Positions 15,755 through 24,216 of a DNA stretch of 64,000 nucleotides are shown piece after piece. A program made the translations under genes and the position numbers. Below the pieces are notes generated by a model, which made no database searches, was not told the DNA's origin, and saw only the letters and a program-made list of their open reading frames with translations. The DNA is from Hymenobacter mellowenesis (GTDB taxonomy: Bacteria > Bacteroidota > Bacteroidia > Cytophagales > Hymenobacteraceae): positions 124,001-188,000 of the forward strand of contig NZ_JAUQSX010000005.1 in assembly GCF_030581005.1 (NCBI RefSeq), given 5' to 3'. Positions within the stretch are counted from its first letter, which is position 1; each line of letters starts with the position of its first letter.

Positions 15755-16476
15755 AAACCAGTAATAAATGGCTGCTGGCGGCGCTGCTGCTGCTGCTGGG
15801 CTCCCTCACGGCCTACAACATGGGCCTGCGCGCCGAGTACCTCAAAGGCACCTACAAAGACCCCACCCACAACACCGTGGCCTTGAACTTCAAGGATTTC
15901 TCGGAAATCGACTTGCAGGCCGCCAACATTGTGGGCCTGAAAGTGGTGGCCGGCCCCTACAGCGTGCGCCTGAATAAGGACGCCGAAAAGTACGTGAAGG
16001 TGACCCAGCAAGGCCAGCGCCTGACCATTGCGCTGGTTTTCCCCGAAGACCGCCAGTCGCTGAATAGTCGCCAGAACCTGACCATCAGCCTGCCCCAACT
16101 CGCCAAGCTCACCGCCACCGGCACGTACCTGATGAACGGCAAACCCGTGACTGGAAAGTACCACACCGGCGTTTCCCTGCGCATCGAGGGCTTCCGCCAG
16201 GACAGCCTGAACGTGCAGCAGGACCACGGCACCCAGGTAGAGCTGGCCCGCAACCAACTGGGCTTCCTGCGGGCCGAGGCCGGCCACAGCCCCGGCAGCC
16301 ACCCGGTATTGCGCATCGAAAACACAAACCGCATAGCCGCCGCCTATCTGAACGTGCAGAATGAAGGCCAACTGCTGCTCGACGCCGGCGGCATCGCCAA
16401 CCTGCGCACCCAGTTCGGCGACAGCGCCCGGGCCACCCTCACGGGCGCCGGGCTGCACAACCTGGGCCAGCGCTAA
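15751..16476 (+). CDS. Head-GIN/adhesin-like beta-solenoid protein
   Basis: A 241-residue protein with an N-terminal membrane anchor or signal (residues 7-22). It is followed by repeated short beta strands (FSEIDLQAANIVGLKVVAG, QRLTIALVFPEDR, NLTISLPQLAKLTATGTYL, and C-terminal strands such as ARATLTGAGLHNL). The pattern resembles the DUF2807 'putative auto-transporter adhesin, head GIN' family. It overlaps the GntR gene by the ATGA stop/start and so belongs to the same operon. A membrane-linked solenoid made together with a stress-responsive ABC exporter could act as an envelope sensor or scaffold; this is inference. Confidence 0.65.
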   Translation: MKTSNKWLLAALLLLLGSLTAYNMGLRAEYLKGTYKDPTHNTVALNFKDFSEIDLQAANIVGLKVVAGPYSVRLNKDAEKYVKVTQQGQRLTIALVFPEDRQSLNSRQNLTISLPQLAKLTATGTYLMNGKPVTGKYHTGVSLRIEGFRQDSLNVQQDHGTQVELARNQLGFLRAEAGHSPGSHPVLRIENTNRIAAAYLNVQNEGQLLLDAGGIANLRTQFGDSARATLTGAGLHNLGQR

Positions 16477-16513
16477 GAACTACGCTTTTCTCATCTTTTT
16501 CTGCAACAGACGG

Positions 16514-16559
16514 GCCGGCTGCGGGCGAATCGACGGATTCGCTGGCGGCCGGCTTTTTT
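16514..16559 (+). terminator. Intrinsic terminator of the YtrA-type operon
   Basis: The outer stem GCCGGC/GCCGGC (16514-16519 with 16548-16553) and inner stem GCGAATC/GATTCGC are followed by six T. It ends the four-gene operon. Confidence 0.85.
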
Positions 16560-16609
16560 GATTTCTTATTCAGTTGCAATGAGTGCCTGCGTTTGCCTCA
16601 ATGTACCAG

Positions 16610-16617
16610 TAGCTTTG
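16610..16617 (+). promoter_or_regulatory. Promoter -7 box TAGCTTTG of the DUF2490 gene
   Basis: An exact TAnnTTTG match, giving a leader of about 40 nt before the ATG at 16661. Confidence 0.5.
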
Positions 16618-16660
16618 TGCCTAGAACGAGTGGCCATGCTTTTGCCGCTGTACCATCGGG

Positions 16661-17452
16661 ATGAATAAAACGGCCACCGGCGCACTATTACTGGCTTTTT
16701 CAGCGGCCGCAAGCTTCCGCGCCCACGCCCAAACGCCCCTCAACCCCGTGCAACCCTGGGGCAGCTGGGTCATTCTAACCGCCCAGCTCCCCGGCAGTGC
16801 CGAGCACCGCTGGGGCGGCTACGTGGAGCTGCAGGGCCGCTCCAATGCCCTGGCCCGGCAATTTTTCTACTATGAAATAAAGGGCGGCGCCAGCTTCGAC
16901 ATCGACCCCAACTTCACCGTGCTGGTGGGCGGCGGCCGCTACTCTACCTCCGACTATCGGGCGCTGGAAGATGGCCCGCTCAACACCGAAAAGCGCCTCT
17001 GGGAACAGCTCGTGCTCACCCAGTATTCCAAGCGCCTCAAGCTGGAACACCGCTACCGCATCGAGCAGCGCTGGTTCAATTTCCGCGACGACAGCTCCGC
17101 GTTTCGCCAGCGCATCCGCTACCGTCTCAATGGTTTTTTTCCGCTCAACAAGAAAACCATTACCACCGGCACGCTCTTCCTCTCGGCCTACGACGAGATT
17201 TTTCTCAACCCGCGCGGCCCGGTGTTCGAGCGCAACCGCGTGTATGGCGGCGTGGGCTACCAGTTCACCAAGCACCTCATTGTGCAGCTGGGCTACGTGA
17301 ATCAGGCCAACTACAATTACGCCATCCGGCAGGACCAGTTTGTACTGCAAAACACGGCGGCCAAAAACAACATCGTGCTGGCGCTCACCTACAAGTTCTC
17401 GCACCGCGCTGTGCCGCCGGGCCAGGAACGCCTGCCCTCGCAGCAGGACTAG
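16661..17452 (+). CDS. DUF2490 outer-membrane protein
   Basis: A 263-residue protein with a signal peptide (cleavage after AHAQ) and alternating beta strands with aromatic ends (GYVELQGRSN, FFYYEIKGGASF, RLKLEHRYRIEQRWF, RYRLNGFFPL, GGVGYQFTKHLIVQLGYVNQ). This fits the DUF2490 family of predicted outer-membrane beta barrels common in Bacteroidota. The 'LEHRYRIEQRW' block is characteristic. No substrate is known. It is monocistronic, flanked by the operon terminator upstream and by the promoter of the cyclase-like gene downstream. Confidence 0.85.
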   Translation: MNKTATGALLLAFSAAASFRAHAQTPLNPVQPWGSWVILTAQLPGSAEHRWGGYVELQGRSNALARQFFYYEIKGGASFDIDPNFTVLVGGGRYSTSDYRALEDGPLNTEKRLWEQLVLTQYSKRLKLEHRYRIEQRWFNFRDDSSAFRQRIRYRLNGFFPLNKKTITTGTLFLSAYDEIFLNPRGPVFERNRVYGGVGYQFTKHLIVQLGYVNQANYNYAIRQDQFVLQNTAAKNNIVLALTYKFSHRAVPPGQERLPSQQD

Positions 17453-17485
17453 GCCGGCAGTACGAGGCACGGACGGCCTGGCTGC

Positions 17486-17493
17486 TACCTTCG
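17486..17493 (+). promoter_or_regulatory. Promoter -7 box TACCTTCG of the DAC-like gene
   Basis: A one-base variant of TACCTTTG. With a start near 17498 the leader is about 26 nt. It supports the ATG at 17524 over the TTG at 17512. Confidence 0.45.
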
Positions 17494-17523
17494 TAGCTGG
17501 TTTTACAGGCCTTGCTCACGCCG

Positions 17524-18783
17524 ATGAAAGAAGAAGATTTCCAGCAGATTGTTCAGCAATATATCTGCCCGCTGCTGGCGGGCTCGGTGATGACGCCCGA
17601 GCTACAGCACGACGAGCACCAACACGCCCACGAGCTGGCCGCCCTCACCGGCCACGGGCAGACGATGCACATCAGCGAAACCAAAAAGGCCCGCTGCAAA
17701 GTCGAGATAAAGCGCAACCAGAAGTTCACGGGCGACGACGTGAAGCTCGTGAAAGCCATTGTGGCCCAGATTGTAGAGAATTTCGACAAGACGGCGTCGC
17801 CGTATCAGGAGCGGGTGATTGGCTACGCCATTGAGGTGGGCATCTGCCACTTTCTGTCGGAGCACAACGGCGACCTGCTGGTCAACATTCTGGATTCGTT
17901 CGACAGCTGGTCGGCGCGGACGTACGAAGGCCGCAAGCCCACGTTCACCATTGTGGTGGATTTGAACAACCCGAAAAAGGTGACGCAAAGCCACCCGTTG
18001 ATTACGGATTTTCTGGACCATGATTTCTTCGCCCCGCTCTCCAACGGCGTCGACAGCGGCGTGCTGGTATCGGCGCAGGGCGCCCTGCTGGAGTACGTCG
18101 ATTTTACGATAAACAGCGCCGACGCCAACACCTTCGCGCCCGCCCGCTTCATCTCGGTGGCCAATTGCGCCGACGATAATAAGCTCTGCCTCACACTAAC
18201 CAACAACGGCGAGGTACTCATTTTCAAAGACCAGAAGCTGTTCTTCTCGAAGCGCAACGGCGAGTGGAACTACTACAACGACGACTCCACCCTGAAAACC
18301 ATGCCCGGCGCCTCCATTGAGGTGAAAAAGGCCATGTACGAAACCATCCTCGACGTGTCGTTTGCCCGCACGGGCGGCTGCCTGGTGGCCATTCCGTACG
18401 CCAACAATAAGGGCCTCATCCACGACGACGGCAACAGCGACGACAGCGTGGTGAAGCGCGCCGACATCCTGGAAAACCCCACTTCCATGAAAAGCCGCGT
18501 CGTGAGCCGGCTGATTCAGGGCCGCAAATTCCAAGAGCTGAGCCGCGCCATGCGCAAAGAACTGGTAGGCATCGACGGGGCCACCATCATCCAGTACCAG
18601 GGCGAGATTCTGGCGGTGGGGGCCATCGTGAAAATCAGCGGCGGCAGCGTGGGCGGCGGCCGGCTGGCCGCCACGCGCACGCTGGCCCCGTTCGGCACGG
18701 CCATCAAAATCTCAGCCGATGGCATGGTAGAAGCCTTCAAAGGCAACGCCGACGGCGAGTGCGAGGCCGTGTTTAAGCTGTAG
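17524..18783 (+). CDS. DisA_N-like (diadenylate cyclase fold) protein with N-terminal sensor region
   Basis: A 419-residue soluble protein. The last 75 residues have the layout of a diadenylate cyclase (DAC) domain: D351-G-A-T followed by IIQYQGEILAVGAIV, then VGGGRLAA (R380-L-A-A), then GTAIKISADGMVEAF. Canonical DAC enzymes, which join two ATP into c-di-AMP, have DGA and a later GTRHRAA; here the RHR motif is replaced by GRL, though one Arg and the AA remain. The first 300 residues are mixed alpha/beta (ERVIGYAIEVGICHFLSEHNGD, GVLVSAQGALLEYVDF) and look like a sensor. Divergent DAC proteins with variable sensors have been predicted in Bacteroidota. It could make c-di-AMP, make another nucleotide, or only bind one. 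It stands alone. Confidence 0.7.
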   Translation: MKEEDFQQIVQQYICPLLAGSVMTPELQHDEHQHAHELAALTGHGQTMHISETKKARCKVEIKRNQKFTGDDVKLVKAIVAQIVENFDKTASPYQERVIGYAIEVGICHFLSEHNGDLLVNILDSFDSWSARTYEGRKPTFTIVVDLNNPKKVTQSHPLITDFLDHDFFAPLSNGVDSGVLVSAQGALLEYVDFTINSADANTFAPARFISVANCADDNKLCLTLTNNGEVLIFKDQKLFFSKRNGEWNYYNDDSTLKTMPGASIEVKKAMYETILDVSFARTGGCLVAIPYANNKGLIHDDGNSDDSVVKRADILENPTSMKSRVVSRLIQGRKFQELSRAMRKELVGIDGATIIQYQGEILAVGAIVKISGGSVGGGRLAATRTLAPFGTAIKISADGMVEAFKGNADGECEAVFKL

Positions 18784-18824
18784 GGGGCGGGGAAGGAGGT
18801 GAGGAGGGAAGCGGCGGAGTAAGA

Positions 18825-18936
18825 AAGCACGTCATGCTGAGCGCAGTCGAAGCATCTCTACCGCATAACTAATCCTTCCAATTGGGTTTACTATTGCGGT
18901 AGAGATGCTTCGACTCCGCTCAGCATGACGTGCTTT
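18825..18936. repeat. Family A intergenic palindrome, copy 3
   Basis: Arms AAGCACGTCATGCTGAGCGC with inner TCGAAGCATCTCTACCGCA and their reverse complement. It lies between two convergent genes (DAC-like and beta-barrel). Confidence 0.9.
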
Positions 18937-18961
18937 TTGGCGTTTCGCCCAGCCGCCCGCC

Positions 18962-19612
18962 CTACTTATCCGCCTCGCGGAACGTGTAGTACACGCCCAC
19001 CGTGAACAGATTGCCGAGCGTGTTGGCGTTGAGGCCGAAGTCGGTGGTGGTGGTTTTGTAGTTAATGTCATCCCGCTTCGAGGTGGAGCGCTGGAAGCCC
19101 AGCGTGCCAAACGAGCCCACCACGGTCCAGCGCGTGTTCAGGCCGTAGGCAAAGCCGGCGTTGAGGTTGGCGCCCAGGTCCAGAGTGGTGTACTTGGTGG
19201 TGCTGTTGAAAGGGCCGCCGCTTTCCTCGGTGCTGTTGCCGGGCAACACCGACACGTTCAGGCCCAGGAAGGGGCGGAAATTGCCTTCGCCGAAAAAGTA
19301 GCGGCCGTACACGGTGCCCCCGAAGCGGTTGGTGCGCGAGATGGCGGTACTGTTCGGCGAGATGGGCGTTTCCTGCCGCGAGCCGCTGACGGTGACACCC
19401 ACGCCGAGCTGCAGCTGGTTGGTGAGGAAGGTGCCGATTTCAGGCGAAAAGCTGTAGTTGCTGGCTTTTCGGATAGTGCTGGAGCCGCCGGTGCCGTCCA
19501 CTTCGGTGTTGGAAGTATTGAAACCGACTTGCCCGCCGATGTAGAGCGAGCCCTGCTGGGCCTGGGCCGTGAGAGCGCCCAAAACGAGCGCCGCAGTGAA
19601 GAAGTGTTTCAT
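18962..19612 (-). CDS. Outer-membrane beta-barrel protein
   Basis: A 216-residue protein: signal peptide (MKHFFTAALVLGALTAQAQQ) followed by amphipathic strands ending in aromatic residues (GSLYIGGQVGFNT, FSPEIGTFLTNQLQLGVGVTVSG, GGTVYGRYFFGEGNFRPFLGLN) and a terminal strand ending in TVGVYYTFREADK. This is the OmpW/OprF-like small barrel type ('outer membrane beta-barrel protein') abundant in Bacteroidota. A specific function cannot be read. Its gene converges with the DAC-like gene across a family A repeat. Confidence 0.85.
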   Translation of the reverse strand: MKHFFTAALVLGALTAQAQQGSLYIGGQVGFNTSNTEVDGTGGSSTIRKASNYSFSPEIGTFLTNQLQLGVGVTVSGSRQETPISPNSTAISRTNRFGGTVYGRYFFGEGNFRPFLGLNVSVLPGNSTEESGGPFNSTTKYTTLDLGANLNAGFAYGLNTRWTVVGSFGTLGFQRSTSKRDDINYKTTTTDFGLNANTLGNLFTVGVYYTFREADK

Positions 19613-19828
19613 TTGGAAAGTTATTGTTTGAGTGGAAAAGAGATTTCAGTAAGCACCGTACTGTGTATGCTGGTGGCGCGTTGTCAGCCGGTGGCCCGGA
19701 ACGGCGAAAACCCGGTCAAAGCGTCGTTTCGCCATCCGAAGCCGCTGGAATAACAGGCGAGTAAAAGCAGAAAAAAACTGCCGGCCCTGGCGTTTTCCCG
19801 TACAACCCAGACGCTAACCTGTGAAACC

Positions 19829-21556
19829 ATGCCCAAAAAATCCGTAGCTGAAATCATTGTTGATACCCTCGTAGCCGCCGGCGTCAAGCGCGTCTTCGGC
19901 GTAGTGGGCGACTCCCTCAACGGCATCACCGACAACATTCGCACCCGCGATGACATCGAATTCGTTGCCGTGCGGCACGAGGAAGGCGGGGCCTTCGCCG
20001 CCGGCGCCGAAGCCCACCTCACCGGCGACCTGGCCGTGTGCGCCGGCTCCTGCGGCCCCGGCAACACCCACCTCATCAACGGCCTCTACGACTGCCACCG
20101 CAGCCGCGTGCCGGTGCTGGCCCTTGCCGCCCAGATTCCCAACGTGGAAATCGGGACCGGCTACTTCCAGGAAACCCACCCCGAGCGGCTGTTCCGCGAG
20201 TGCAGCCACTACTGCGAGCTGATTTCGGTGCCCGAGCAGGCCGTGCGCACCATCGAGAGCGCCGTGGCCGCCGCCCTGGGCCAGCGCGGCGTGGCCGTGG
20301 TGGTGCTGCCCGGCGACGTGGCGTATCTGGAAACGGAAGCGCCCGAAGTGCGGCTGCCCACCCACGGCCGCCGCAGCGCGTTGCGTCCCTCCGAAGCTGA
20401 TATCAGGCAAGCCGCCGCGCTGCTGAACGCGGGCGAAAAGGTGACCATTCTGGCCGGCATCGGCTGCGCCGGGGCACTGGATGAGCTAGTGCACACCGCC
20501 GCCGCGCTACAGGCTCCTGTAGTGCACGCCCTGCGCGGCAAGGAGCACGTGGAGCCCGGCAACCCCTACGACGTGGGCCTGACCGGCCTGCTGGGCATGC
20601 CCGCCGCTTACCACGCCCTCATGGACGCCGACACCATCCTGATGCTGGGCACCGACTTCCCCTACCGCCAGTTTTACCCCGAAAAGGCCCGCGTGGTGCA
20701 GGTCGATATCCGGCCCGAAAACATCGGCCGGCGCACGCGCGTCGAAATCGGCCTGGCCGGCGACGTGGCCGACACCCTGCGCCAGCTGCTGCCCCACCTC
20801 ACCTTGCGCACCGACCGCGCCCACCTCGAAGAAGCCCAGCAGCGCCACCGCGACGACGACGCCCACCTCGCCGAGCTGGCCACCGGCGAGGCCGGCGATA
20901 CCAGCCTGCACCCCCAGCACGTGGCCCGCCTGCTGGACGAAATAGCCGCTGAAAACGCCATTTTCACCTGCGACGTGGGCACGCCCACCATCTGGGCCGC
21001 CCGTTACCTGCATATGAACGGCCAACGCCGGCTCCTCGGCTCGTTCGTGCACGGCAGCATGGCCAATGCCGTGTCGCAGGCCTACGGTGCAGCCCTGGTG
21101 GAGCCCGGCCGGCAGGTCATCGCCATGTGCGGCGATGGCGGCCTGGCCATGCTGCTGAGCGAGCTGCTAACCATTCGCCAGCACAAAATTCCGGTCAAAA
21201 TCATCGTCTTCAACAACTCCGCGCTCAGCTTCGTGGAGCTGGAAATGAAGGCCGCCGGCATCATCGAATACGGCACCGAGCTGGACAACCCCGACTTCGG
21301 CGCGCTGGCCACGGCCGCTGGCCTCAAAGGCTTCCGCGTGAGCGACCCGGCCAATCTGGAAAGTGTGCTCCGCGAAGCCCTGGCCCACGACGGCCCCACC
21401 TTGGTCGATGCCGTGGTGAAGCGGCAGGAGCTGAGCATGCCGCCCACCATCGAAGTGAAGCAGGCGGCGGGATTTGGCCTGTATGCGCTGAAAGCGCTGA
21501 TGAATGGGAAAGGTAGCGAGCTGCTGGAAGTGGCCAAGACGAACCTGTTTCGGTAG
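19829..21556 (+). CDS. poxB: Pyruvate dehydrogenase (quinone) / pyruvate oxidase
   Basis: A TPP- and FAD-dependent enzyme that oxidises pyruvate to acetate and CO2, passing electrons to the quinone pool at the membrane. The 575 residues align over the whole length with E. coli PoxB in memory: RHEEGGAFAAGAEA (catalytic Glu at 51), CAGSCGPGNTHLINGLYDCH, FQETHPERLFRECSHYCEL, VVVLPGDVA, and the TPP/Mg motif GDGGLAMLLSELLT ending VFNN. Both the C-terminal length and the linker suit PoxB and not acetolactate synthase. It is a single-gene unit. The ATG at 19829 matches the family start. Confidence 0.93.
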   Translation: MPKKSVAEIIVDTLVAAGVKRVFGVVGDSLNGITDNIRTRDDIEFVAVRHEEGGAFAAGAEAHLTGDLAVCAGSCGPGNTHLINGLYDCHRSRVPVLALAAQIPNVEIGTGYFQETHPERLFRECSHYCELISVPEQAVRTIESAVAAALGQRGVAVVVLPGDVAYLETEAPEVRLPTHGRRSALRPSEADIRQAAALLNAGEKVTILAGIGCAGALDELVHTAAALQAPVVHALRGKEHVEPGNPYDVGLTGLLGMPAAYHALMDADTILMLGTDFPYRQFYPEKARVVQVDIRPENIGRRTRVEIGLAGDVADTLRQLLPHLTLRTDRAHLEEAQQRHRDDDAHLAELATGEAGDTSLHPQHVARLLDEIAAENAIFTCDVGTPTIWAARYLHMNGQRRLLGSFVHGSMANAVSQAYGAALVEPGRQVIAMCGDGGLAMLLSELLTIRQHKIPVKIIVFNNSALSFVELEMKAAGIIEYGTELDNPDFGALATAAGLKGFRVSDPANLESVLREALAHDGPTLVDAVVKRQELSMPPTIEVKQAAGFGLYALKALMNGKGSELLEVAKTNLFR

Positions 21557-21559
21557 ACT

Positions 21560-21673
21560 GTAGCGTGGACTCTGCGAGTCCGCGCACGAGCGCAGCGAGT
21601 TCTATTTTGCGCTGCTAGCAGGCATCAATTGAACTCGCCATGCTCGTGCGCGGACTCACAGAGTCCACGCTAC
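21560..21673. repeat. Family B intergenic palindrome, copy 1
   Basis: Arms GTAGCGTGGACTCTGCGAGT and its reverse complement at the far end, with an additional inner arm (CGCGCACGAGC/GCTCGTGCGCG). It lies between poxB and the transglutaminase-like gene. Confidence 0.9.
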
Positions 21674-21752
21674 ATCGTTGTATGAAACCCAAAAGGCCCT
21701 TTTGAGTGTTAAATTCGGCCCCGCAACCCTAGTGGTGGCCGTTTCGCATCCA

Positions 21753-22586
21753 ATGACCAACAAAGAAATAAAAGCCCTCATCTCGCTGCTCGACGACCCG
21801 GAAATCGCGCCCCAGATTCAGGACAAAATCCAGAACCTGGGCGAGAGCATCATTCCGTTTTTGGAAGAAAGCTGGGAAGAAACCCTCGACGGCCAGCAGC
21901 AGCAGCGGCTCGAAGACCTGATTCACCACCTGCAGTTTGAGGGCCTGCAGCAGCGCTTGAAAGTGTGGCGCGAAGCCGGCGCCACCGACCTGCTCGAAGG
22001 CATGTGGCTGCTCAATACCTACCAATACCCCGACGCCGACTACCAGGCCCTGAACCGCGCCATCGAGCAGCTCCGCTTCGAGGCCTGGACGGCCCTGCGC
22101 CCCGAAATGCACCCCGCCGACCAGGTGCAAACCCTGAACTACGTGATGTTCCGCACCCACAAGTTCGCGGCCAACACCCAGCATTTCCACTCGCCGGCCA
22201 ACTCCATGCTGCAGCGCGTGATTGAAACCAAGCGCGGCAATCCGCTCACGCTCTGCGTGATTTACCTGCTGGTGGCCCAGCGCCTCAAGCTGCCGGTGTT
22301 CGGCGTGAACCTGCCCAACCTCTTCGTGCTCACCTTCCGCCCCGAAATCAAGGGCGCCGAGCCGTTCTACATCAACTGCTACAACCGTGGCCTCGTGCTC
22401 TCCCGCACCGACATCGAGCACTACGTGTCGCAGCTCAACATCTCCTCCAACCCGATGTTCTACGAGCCCTGCTCCAACCTCGACATCGTGCGCCGCGCCC
22501 TGCGCAACCTGCAAATGAGCTTCGAAAAGCTGCAGGAACCGATGAAAGCGGCGGAAGTAGCTGTGCTGCTGAGCATCCTGGAGTAA
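21753..22586 (+). CDS. SirB1-type transglutaminase-like protein
   Basis: A 277-residue cytoplasmic protein. Its first 110 residues are helical (NKEIKALISLLDDPEI, IPFLEESWEE, LEDLIHHLQFEGLQQRL). The core (residues 120-230) has NYVMFRTHKFAANTQHFHSPANSML, IETKRGNPLTLCVIYLLVAQRL and VFGVNLPNLFVL. This is the pattern of the transglutaminase-like 'Transglut_core2' (SirB1) family with its RG.P..L..IY and GV..P.H.l blocks. The usual catalytic Cys position would be in GNPLTLCVIY. Enzymatic activity has not been clearly shown for the family. ATG 21753 was selected because upstream codons overlap the family B repeat. Confidence 0.85.
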   Translation: MTNKEIKALISLLDDPEIAPQIQDKIQNLGESIIPFLEESWEETLDGQQQQRLEDLIHHLQFEGLQQRLKVWREAGATDLLEGMWLLNTYQYPDADYQALNRAIEQLRFEAWTALRPEMHPADQVQTLNYVMFRTHKFAANTQHFHSPANSMLQRVIETKRGNPLTLCVIYLLVAQRLKLPVFGVNLPNLFVLTFRPEIKGAEPFYINCYNRGLVLSRTDIEHYVSQLNISSNPMFYEPCSNLDIVRRALRNLQMSFEKLQEPMKAAEVAVLLSILE

Positions 22587-22602
22587 GCAAGGCGATAAAA
22601 CC

Positions 22603-22711
22603 AGAACGTCATGCTGAGCGCAGCCGAAGCATCTCGCGTGTGGTAGTAATCCAAACGTCAGGATTTACTATTGCACGCGAGATGCTTCGGCTGCGCTCAG
22701 CATGACGTTCT
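22603..22711. repeat. Family A intergenic palindrome, copy 4
   Basis: Arms AGAACGTCATGCTGAGCGC with inner CCGAAGCATCTCGCGTG and reverse complement, in the gap between convergent genes. Confidence 0.9.
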
Positions 22712-22726
22712 TTTTTCGTCGTTCTA

Positions 22727-23308
22727 CTACCGCTTAATTAAGCAGCCGGCGGCGCGCTTGTCTTCCACGCCGGCGGAGCGGCCGGCCAGCACGTTATCCA
22801 GCACTTGCTTGAGGTAATATTGCTGCACGCTGCCGGCTACCTGCGGGTTGTCGTCGATGGCGCCGCGGTAGCGCACGGCGAAACCGCCGGATGTCGGCTG
22901 CAGCACCACGGCTTCGGCGGTTTTGCTTACGCCGAGCAGGCCGGCCACCTGCTGGCTGGCATCGGTGAGAGTGGGCAGCTCCACTTCGCCGGGGGCAGCG
23001 GTGCCGGGCGCGTCGAGGTTGATGGGCACGTTAATGAACAGGAACTGCACGCCCCGGCTCCGGTAGCTGCTGCTGAGCGAGGCCAGCCGCTCCTGGTAGA
23101 GGCGCGAAAAGGCACAGGCGGGGTTCAGGAAGACCACCACCACGGCCTTGTCGCTGGCGTAGCTTTTCAGGCTGACGTCGGCGTTGGCAGCGGTTTTGAG
23201 GGTGAAATCGGTGACGGTGCCACCGCCCTGGGCGCGGGCTGCGCCCACAGCCAGCGTGAGGGCCAGTAGCGCAACGGCGGCGACGATGGAAATGCGGCGG
23301 AATGACAT
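22727..23308 (-). CDS. Exported thioredoxin-fold redoxin
   Basis: A 193-residue protein with a signal peptide (VALLALTLAVGAARAQ) and an AhpC/TSA-like fold: GTVTDFTLKTAANADVSLKSY, VVVVFLNPACAFSRLYQERLASL, GVQFLFINVPIN, LPTLTDASQQVAGLLGVSKTAEAVVL, and a C-terminal RAAGCLIKR. The single Cys in NPACAFSR and the C-terminal Cys replace a standard CxxC, as in a subgroup of periplasmic redoxins that keep a 'GC.I' ending. Likely periplasmic peroxide or thiol chemistry. ATG 23308 (MSFRRIS) is favoured over an ATG seven codons upstream because it leaves a compact signal peptide. Confidence 0.8.
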   Translation of the reverse strand: MSFRRISIVAAVALLALTLAVGAARAQGGGTVTDFTLKTAANADVSLKSYASDKAVVVVFLNPACAFSRLYQERLASLSSSYRSRGVQFLFINVPINLDAPGTAAPGEVELPTLTDASQQVAGLLGVSKTAEAVVLQPTSGGFAVRYRGAIDDNPQVAGSVQQYYLKQVLDNVLAGRSAGVEDKRAAGCLIKR

Positions 23309-23345
23309 GGCGAAGGGTTTATGAATCAAATGTAAGCGCCGACGG

Positions 23346-24035
23346 CTACGCGTGCGGTTCGTGGCAATACGTAAGCACGTAGCCCGGCGCTGGTTGAGAA
23401 TAGCAAATGCAGTGCCGCGTCTGCAACCCGTTCAGTACCAACGTAGCCGGGATTTCGCCGGATTCGCGGGGCTCAAATTCGCCGAGCAAAAGCTGGGTCT
23501 TGAAAATGATGCCGCGCTGCGCCGACAGCTTGTAAAGTGTCTCTTTGGCACTCCACAAGAGGCTGTAGTGAGTGCTGGCATCATTTAAACCGGCTTGGCT
23601 GGCAGCTTGAGCCGCCGCCCACTCATCAGCGGCCAGAAACTTGCTGGCCAGCCGGTGGGCTTTGTCGCGAATTTCCTCCACATCCACCCCCGCCCGGCCA
23701 TCCTGCGCCAAAATGGCGGCCACCCAGGTGCCCGAGTGCGACAGCGAAACCGTCGGGCCGGGCCCGGCCCCGGCCAGCCAGGGGCGGCCCGTGTTGTCGT
23801 TTTGAACCAGAATTTCGGCGGCAAGGTCCGGTAGGGTTTCGCTCAGCAGCCGGTGCAGCAGCACCCGGCCGCCCAGCCACTGGGCCTGGCGCCGGGCATC
23901 GGTCTTGGCGGGCAGCAGCGCTTGGTAGGCTTCCGGCTGGGGCAGCAGCGGCCACAGCTCGGCGGGTGTTTCGGTGAGGTGCCAGAGGCCCAGCACGGCG
24001 GTAGGGGAGAGGTGCTGCAGGGAGTAGAGGGGCAT
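23346..24035 (-). CDS. 4'-phosphopantetheinyl transferase (Sfp-type)
   Basis: It attaches the 4'-phosphopantetheine arm of CoA to a Ser of carrier proteins. It has 229 residues, the size of Sfp/EntD-type enzymes. Landmarks are GRPWLAGAGPGPTVSLSHSG (the SLSHSG block), AGVDVEEIRDKAHRLASKF (Mg-binding D-x-E) and LLWSAKETLYKL (the WxxKEAxxK-like motif). ATG 24035 (MPLYSLQHL) is used; the in-frame ATG 8 codons upstream lies close to a family A repeat. No polyketide or peptide synthase cluster is nearby, so it may serve ACP in general. Confidence 0.9.
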   Translation of the reverse strand: MPLYSLQHLSPTAVLGLWHLTETPAELWPLLPQPEAYQALLPAKTDARRQAQWLGGRVLLHRLLSETLPDLAAEILVQNDNTGRPWLAGAGPGPTVSLSHSGTWVAAILAQDGRAGVDVEEIRDKAHRLASKFLAADEWAAAQAASQAGLNDASTHYSLLWSAKETLYKLSAQRGIIFKTQLLLGEFEPRESGEIPATLVLNGLQTRHCICYSQPAPGYVLTYCHEPHA

Positions 24036-24060
24036 AATTGAAGCAGTCGTCGAAAACAAA

Positions 24061-24163
24061 GAACGTCATGCTGAGCGGAGCCGAAGCGTCTCTGCCGCGT
24101 AAGTAATCAATACTGCCACAACGAAGCGGGGGAGATGCTTCGACTCTGCTCAGCATGACGTTT
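24061..24163. repeat. Family A intergenic palindrome, copy 5
   Basis: Arms GAACGTCATGCTGAGCGGAG and reverse-complementary GCTCAGCATGACGTTT, with imperfect inner arms (GCGTCTC against GAGATGC). It lies between divergent genes. Confidence 0.85.
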
Positions 24164-24198
24164 GAGTTCACTCTATGCCTATCCAAGTGGCCCGAAGC

Positions 24199-24206
24199 TA
24201 CCTTTG
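24199..24206 (+). promoter_or_regulatory. Promoter -7 box TACCTTTG of the WD40 gene
   Basis: An exact box whose last G is 10 nt before the ATG at 24217, giving a leader of only a few bases. It also rules out the start 14 codons upstream. Confidence 0.6.
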
Positions 24207-24216
24207 CCGCTCCGCT

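Noticed and set aside
17512..17523. TTG at 17512 as start of the DAC-like protein
   Set aside because: ATG 17524 is in the same frame, is a stronger start codon and fits the predicted promoter; the four extra residues have no support.
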